NCBI RefSeq assembly: GCF_000745775.1
Contig: NZ_JQJY01000002.1
Coordinates: 186,001-250,000 of the forward strand
DNA length: 64,000 nucleotides
Origin: Flavobacterium sp. ASV13
Lineage (GTDB): Bacteria; Bacteroidota; Bacteroidia; Flavobacteriales; Flavobacteriaceae
Reading direction: 5' to 3'
The notes beneath the pieces were generated by a model, which was not told the origin of the DNA, made no database searches, and saw nothing but the letters and a program-made list of their open reading frames with translations. Positions 60,848 to 64,000 of this stretch are shown piece by piece; within the stretch, counting starts at the first letter, position 1, and each line of letters opens with the position of its first letter. The position numbers and the translations under genes are program-made.

Positions 60848-61294
60848 TTATTTTTTCAAATTTTGCTGCTGATAATAAAATGCGGGAATAAAAAGCAGTA
60901 CAAATATGGGCTGAATTATAAATCTTCGGACATAGAAAAGAAGCCAATTTGCATTTGGAAAATAATCCAAAATAACAAAAAAGGCAATAAACAGAATGAC
61001 CAGAAAAAATGCGTATAAAAAAATACTAAACTTAAAAATGTCAGCATTTCTAAAAAGCACATAAATCAAGGCTAAAGACAAAATTGTATTTAAAAAATAC
61101 CTCAAGATAAGTCCGAAAAAAAGTTTCAGAATATTGACTTCCGGATAAGGCAAATTTTTAAAATCGGTCTCAAAATATTCTAAAAAAGGATCATAGAAAA
61201 GATTATTTTCAAATGCCCGAATGATACCAAAACACATCACTACACAAACCGCAAGCAAGATTTTGAATTTATGTTCCAGTAAATTACTTAGCAT
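60848..61294 (-). CDS. exosortase F system-associated protein
   Basis: A 148-residue membrane protein with four predicted TM helices. An N-terminal YDPFLEYFETDFKNLPYPE segment lies in the first extracytoplasmic loop. It overlaps the end of xrtF by 11 nt, the position and size of the flavobacterial XrtF-associated family. A helper of the sorting enzyme is assumed. Confidence 0.82.
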   Translation of the reverse strand: MLSNLLEHKFKILLAVCVVMCFGIIRAFENNLFYDPFLEYFETDFKNLPYPEVNILKLFFGLILRYFLNTILSLALIYVLFRNADIFKFSIFLYAFFLVILFIAFFVILDYFPNANWLLFYVRRFIIQPIFVLLFIPAFYYQQQNLKK

Positions 61295-61820
61295 ATTTCG
61301 AAAATTTATTCACCCAAATCACCCATAAAAGAAAAACCAATCCGTAAATAATCAACGGAAAAAGAACGCCGTGCAAAAAGTGTTCATTCTCAGGAAATTT
61401 AAAAAGTAAAACCGTTAAAAAAGCAATTCGGAGAACATTTAAAACATAAATAAAAAGAGATCCAAATAAAATAAAAAGCAAAGTCGTTTTGAATTTTCCT
61501 GAAAAAGCAATCACAAACGAAACAAACAATATAATAACGCTGATCGCATTGCAGCCTTCTACTATTCTGATCGTAAATCGTTTATTATACCAAACCTCTA
61601 AAGAAGGCTGAGAAAGACTTTTTACAATACTAATATCAGAATTAAAAAAATGCATTAACTGTTCTACATTTCGCCCAACAATTTTTGAAATTCCGTCAAT
61701 TTCCAATGAATCAAAACTGTTCAGATAGTATTTATAGATTATCGTCAGTAAAATATAAGCGAAGAAAAAAGTGCCTATAAAAATCAGAAAAGGTTTAAAT
61801 TGTATTAAATATTTTTTCAA
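61284..61820 (-). CDS. xrtF: exosortase family protein XrtF
   Basis: A 178-residue polytopic membrane cysteine protease/transpeptidase. The exosortase triad is Cys90 in VEGCNAIS, Arg131 in NVLRIAFLT and His150 in HFLHGVLF. It is short, as XrtF is in Flavobacteria. Exosortases process proteins with a C-terminal sorting signal; I see no substrate gene within this window. The gene is divergent from the GAF protein. Confidence 0.9.
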   Translation of the reverse strand: MKKYLIQFKPFLIFIGTFFFAYILLTIIYKYYLNSFDSLEIDGISKIVGRNVEQLMHFFNSDISIVKSLSQPSLEVWYNKRFTIRIVEGCNAISVIILFVSFVIAFSGKFKTTLLFILFGSLFIYVLNVLRIAFLTVLLFKFPENEHFLHGVLFPLIIYGLVFLLWVIWVNKFSKYAK

Positions 61821-61866
61821 CGGATTTTTTTTTCAAATTTATATATTTTTTAACTCCGGCTTTAAA

Positions 61867-61874
61867 TACTTTTG
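61867..61874 (+). promoter_or_regulatory. promoter -7 box of the GAF/fRMsr gene
   Basis: TACTTTTG is an exact match 18 nt before the ATG at 61892. Confidence 0.65.
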
Positions 61875-61891
61875 TATAAAATTTATTTATC

Positions 61892-62347
61892 ATGACTTTT
61901 CAAGAATTACAACCAAAAATAAGCGCTATTGTTGCTGATACAAAAATAGTTAGAGACGAAAAATTATTAGCAATCTGTCAATTGTTAAACGAAAATGTAG
62001 AATACTACAACTGGGTTGGTTTTTATTTTGCCAATCACGAAAACAAAACACTTCATTTAGGACCTTATGTTGGTGCCGAAACAGATCATACTGTTATCCC
62101 GTTTGGAAAAGGAATTTGCGGTCAGGTAGCAGAAAGCAATGCTAATTTTGTCGTTCCGGATGTTGCCGCACAAGACAATTATATTGCCTGCAGTTTTACT
62201 GTAAAATCAGAAATTGTGGTGCCATTATTTGTTGATGGAGTAAACATTGGCCAAATCGACATTGACAGCCACGTTATTGATCCGTTTACTAAAGCAGACG
62301 AAAGATTTTTAGAATTTGTAAATCAAGAAGTTGCTAAATTATTCTAG
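61892..62347 (+). CDS. GAF-domain protein, free methionine-(R)-sulfoxide reductase-like
   Basis: A 151-residue single GAF domain aligned with fRMsr: WVGFYF, LHLGPYVG, IPFGKGICGQVAE, VVPDVAAQDNYIACS and SEIVVPLF. Two of the three enzyme cysteines are present (Cys76 and Cys100), but the one in the canonical AC-x-x-IP segment is replaced (ETDHTVIP, about residue 65-66). It may use a two-Cys mechanism or have lost activity. If active, it reduces free Met sulfoxide in the cytosol. Monocistronic. Confidence 0.82.
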   Translation: MTFQELQPKISAIVADTKIVRDEKLLAICQLLNENVEYYNWVGFYFANHENKTLHLGPYVGAETDHTVIPFGKGICGQVAESNANFVVPDVAAQDNYIACSFTVKSEIVVPLFVDGVNIGQIDIDSHVIDPFTKADERFLEFVNQEVAKLF

Positions 62348-62379
62348 AAGAACTATTTTTAGGTAAAAAATAGAACTGA

Positions 62380-63075
62380 ATGAAAAGAAACATCTTCATT
62401 TTTCTGCTTCTTATATTCTCAGTTAATCTCTTCGCGCAAATTAACATGGTCTCAAAAAAAATCTTTTTGGACTCGTTAAATAATGAATGTACGCCTGAAA
62501 AACATACTTACACGAGAGTAATCACCAATTATTCCCAAAAAAGCGTTCGCTACGTTGTAACCGATTTTTACAAAAACGGAAGAAAGAAAATGACCGGCAC
62601 AACTTTAGACAAAGATGTTCTAAAAAAGGACGGAGAATTTATTTGTTACTATAAAAACGGCGCAAAAGAATCTGTGGTAAATTATTCTCAGGATCATAAA
62701 GAAGGCAAAGAGATTAACTGGTATGAAAACCAAAGTAAAAAATCCGAAAAACAGAATATCTGGAACCCAAAAACTAAAAGTGTTCAGACTTTAATACTTA
62801 ATGCTTGGGATGAAGATAAAAATCAGACCGTCGTTGATGGTGAAGGAGATTTTGAAGAAACTGACAAATTCATAATTCAAAAAGGAACCCTGAAAAATGG
62901 TTTAAAACAGGGTATTTGGAAAGGAAATGATAATGCTCAAAAAATTACTTTCATTGATAATTACGATAAAGGAATTTTAATCTCTGGAGAAAGCATAGAT
63001 CAAAACAATGTAAAAACTACATATTCTTCTTTAACAGAAAAATACGCTTTGAAAAAAAATCCAAAATTAAAATAG
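62380..63075 (+). CDS. exported MORN/YwqK-like repeat protein
   Basis: A 231-residue protein with signal peptide (MKRNIFIFLLLIFSVNLFAQ). Repeats of the form Asp-Gly-Glu-Phe, Tyr-Lys-Asn-Gly, Lys-Glu-Gly-Lys (KKDGEFICYYKNGAKES, DHKEGKEINWYEN, GLKQGIWKGN) resemble MORN/antitoxin-YwqK repeats. It aligns with the N-terminal part of the next gene but has no TonB domain. The two are tandem paralogues. Function unknown. Confidence 0.75.
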   Translation: MKRNIFIFLLLIFSVNLFAQINMVSKKIFLDSLNNECTPEKHTYTRVITNYSQKSVRYVVTDFYKNGRKKMTGTTLDKDVLKKDGEFICYYKNGAKESVVNYSQDHKEGKEINWYENQSKKSEKQNIWNPKTKSVQTLILNAWDEDKNQTVVDGEGDFEETDKFIIQKGTLKNGLKQGIWKGNDNAQKITFIDNYDKGILISGESIDQNNVKTTYSSLTEKYALKKNPKLK

Positions 63076-63174
63076 CAATTAAAATCAAAAGCAAAGATTA
63101 CTTTAAGCTAACGCTGAATCCTTGTTTGCTTGTATTAAAAATACTACTTTAGCTTTTTCATTAACAAACCTAAC

Positions 63175-64000
63175 ATGAAAGCTATTTTACGCGTATTATT
63201 TTTTCTTTTCATTTCGACTAAACTAGTTTCGCAAAATGCCTTACCAGCAAATAAAATAATTTATCTGGATTCGACCTGGGCAGAAACTACAGCAGACAAT
63301 TATCATTATATAAGACTTATTGAAAAGTATTATTCTGATGAGAAATCTTATGTTTTTAAAGATTACTATAAATCTGAAAAACTGAAAGCCATCGGTCATA
63401 CATTAGATAAAGATATCTTAAAACGTGATGGACAATTTATCAGCTATTATGAAAATGGCAAAAAGAAATCAACTGTAACTTATGTAAATAACAAAAAGAC
63501 AGGAAGAGAATTCAATTGGTATGAAAACGGAGATATAAAATCGGAATTTGAATACTTTGAATTAAAAGATAAAACAACAGATTACAAAATCAATAATTTC
63601 TGGAATACTCAAAAAGAGCATACGGTTATAGATGGCAATGGAGATTATACATACAAAGACGAATATAGCGAAGAAAGCGGAAAACTAAAAAATGGTCAGC
63701 CTGACGGAATCTGGACAGGAAAACATTTCAAAAAGAAATTAAGTTTTTCTGAAAATTATGAAAATGGAAAATTAGTTTCAGGCATCACTAAAGACTCTTT
63801 AAACATTGAGCATCCCTACACCGAAATACGCCAACAGCCTGCTCCAAAAAAAGGCATAAACTCTTTTTATAGCTATGTTGGAAAATCAATGAATATTCCT
63901 GTTGAAGCCAGAAATACCGTTTATGGAAAAATCTTTTTAACCTTTATCGTTGATGAAGAAGGAAATCTGGTTGAACCAAAAATATTAAAAGGTCTAGGTT
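63175..64000 (+). CDS. MORN-repeat protein with TonB C-terminal domain (partial at window end)
   Basis: ATG at 63175, open to the end of the window (275 codons read). Signal peptide MKAILRVLFFLFISTKLVSQ. MORN-like repeats (LKRDGQFISYYENGKKKS, KKTGREFNWYENGDIKS, GQPDGIWTGKH) occupy about 60-190. Then YVGKSMNIPVEARNTVYGKI and FIVDEEGNLVEPKILKGLG begin a TonB C-terminal domain. Proteins of this kind are annotated as energy-transducer TonB-like, though without an N-terminal membrane anchor the role may differ. The C-terminus lies beyond the window. Confidence 0.8.
   Translation, partial: MKAILRVLFFLFISTKLVSQNALPANKIIYLDSTWAETTADNYHYIRLIEKYYSDEKSYVFKDYYKSEKLKAIGHTLDKDILKRDGQFISYYENGKKKSTVTYVNNKKTGREFNWYENGDIKSEFEYFELKDKTTDYKINNFWNTQKEHTVIDGNGDYTYKDEYSEESGKLKNGQPDGIWTGKHFKKKLSFSENYENGKLVSGITKDSLNIEHPYTEIRQQPAPKKGINSFYSYVGKSMNIPVEARNTVYGKIFLTFIVDEEGNLVEPKILKGLG

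Noticed and set aside
1..64000. Search for CRISPR arrays, tRNA or rRNA genes, prophage, transposases and replication origin
   Set aside because: No regularly spaced repeats, cloverleaf/anticodon patterns, integrase or transposase motifs, or DnaA-box clusters were found by eye; short or degenerate cases could be missed without a program.

Overview
The window is AT-rich chromosomal DNA from a member of the Bacteroidota, most probably Flavobacterium. The evidence is the repeated flavobacterial -7 promoter box TAnnTTTG in front of many genes, a GLPGLI-family protein, a PorT/SprT-type gliding and type IX secretion protein, an exosortase of the XrtF type, a DUF5686 outer-membrane protein, TonB-dependent receptors, and menaquinone biosynthesis. 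I see no rRNA, tRNA, CRISPR array, prophage or transposase gene. The only clearly accessory cargo is a higBA toxin-antitoxin pair.

Region by region. 1-1.2 kb: RDD membrane protein and an alpha/beta hydrolase. 1.2-15.7 kb: a methionine/threonine/sulfur block. It holds metX-thrA-osmC-metZ behind a SAM-I riboswitch, a divergent homoserine-dehydrogenase paralogue, metY, a TonB-dependent receptor, and metK behind a SAM-II-like riboswitch. Three very short, Met/Cys-containing leader peptides, each followed at once by an intrinsic terminator, sit before (a) a 67-residue protein, (b) a 61-residue protein plus metY, and (c) the TonB receptor. 15.7-25 kb: secreted M28 peptidase, a TonB-plug protein/GLPGLI/TPR operon, deoxynucleoside kinase. 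25.1-25.9 kb: higBA between two nearly identical 38-bp terminators. 26-33.6 kb: membrane pyrophosphatase with a Cys-rich tail, soluble pyrophosphatase, AlkA-like glycosylase, DUF5686 protein, pdhB. 34-39 kb: etfBA, BFN nuclease, thyA, CBM48 protein, 2TM protein, folA. 39-46.5 kb: a structured intergenic region, ubiE-porT, an RNA methyltransferase, a TamL/BamA-type lipoprotein, fbaA, accD. 46.5-57 kb: a lipoprotein, a JmjC-like protein, a MacB-type permease, purH, and the rod-shape cluster mreBCD-mrdA-rodA. 57-64 kb: DedA, a metal-handling cluster (HMA protein, TonB receptor, HYC_CC_PP protein), xrtF and its partner, a free-methionine-sulfoxide-reductase-like GAF protein, and two MORN-like proteins, the last fused to a TonB C-terminal domain and cut by the window end.

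How it works together. The first quarter looks like one methionine regulon controlled twice: by the end product SAM (two different riboswitch classes) and, by inference, by charged Met/Cys tRNA through ribosome-mediated attenuation. The attenuator before the TonB receptor suggests that this receptor imports a sulfur or methionine source. The two tiny proteins directly behind attenuators share a C-terminal motif and have no function known to me; they are the best candidates for something undescribed.
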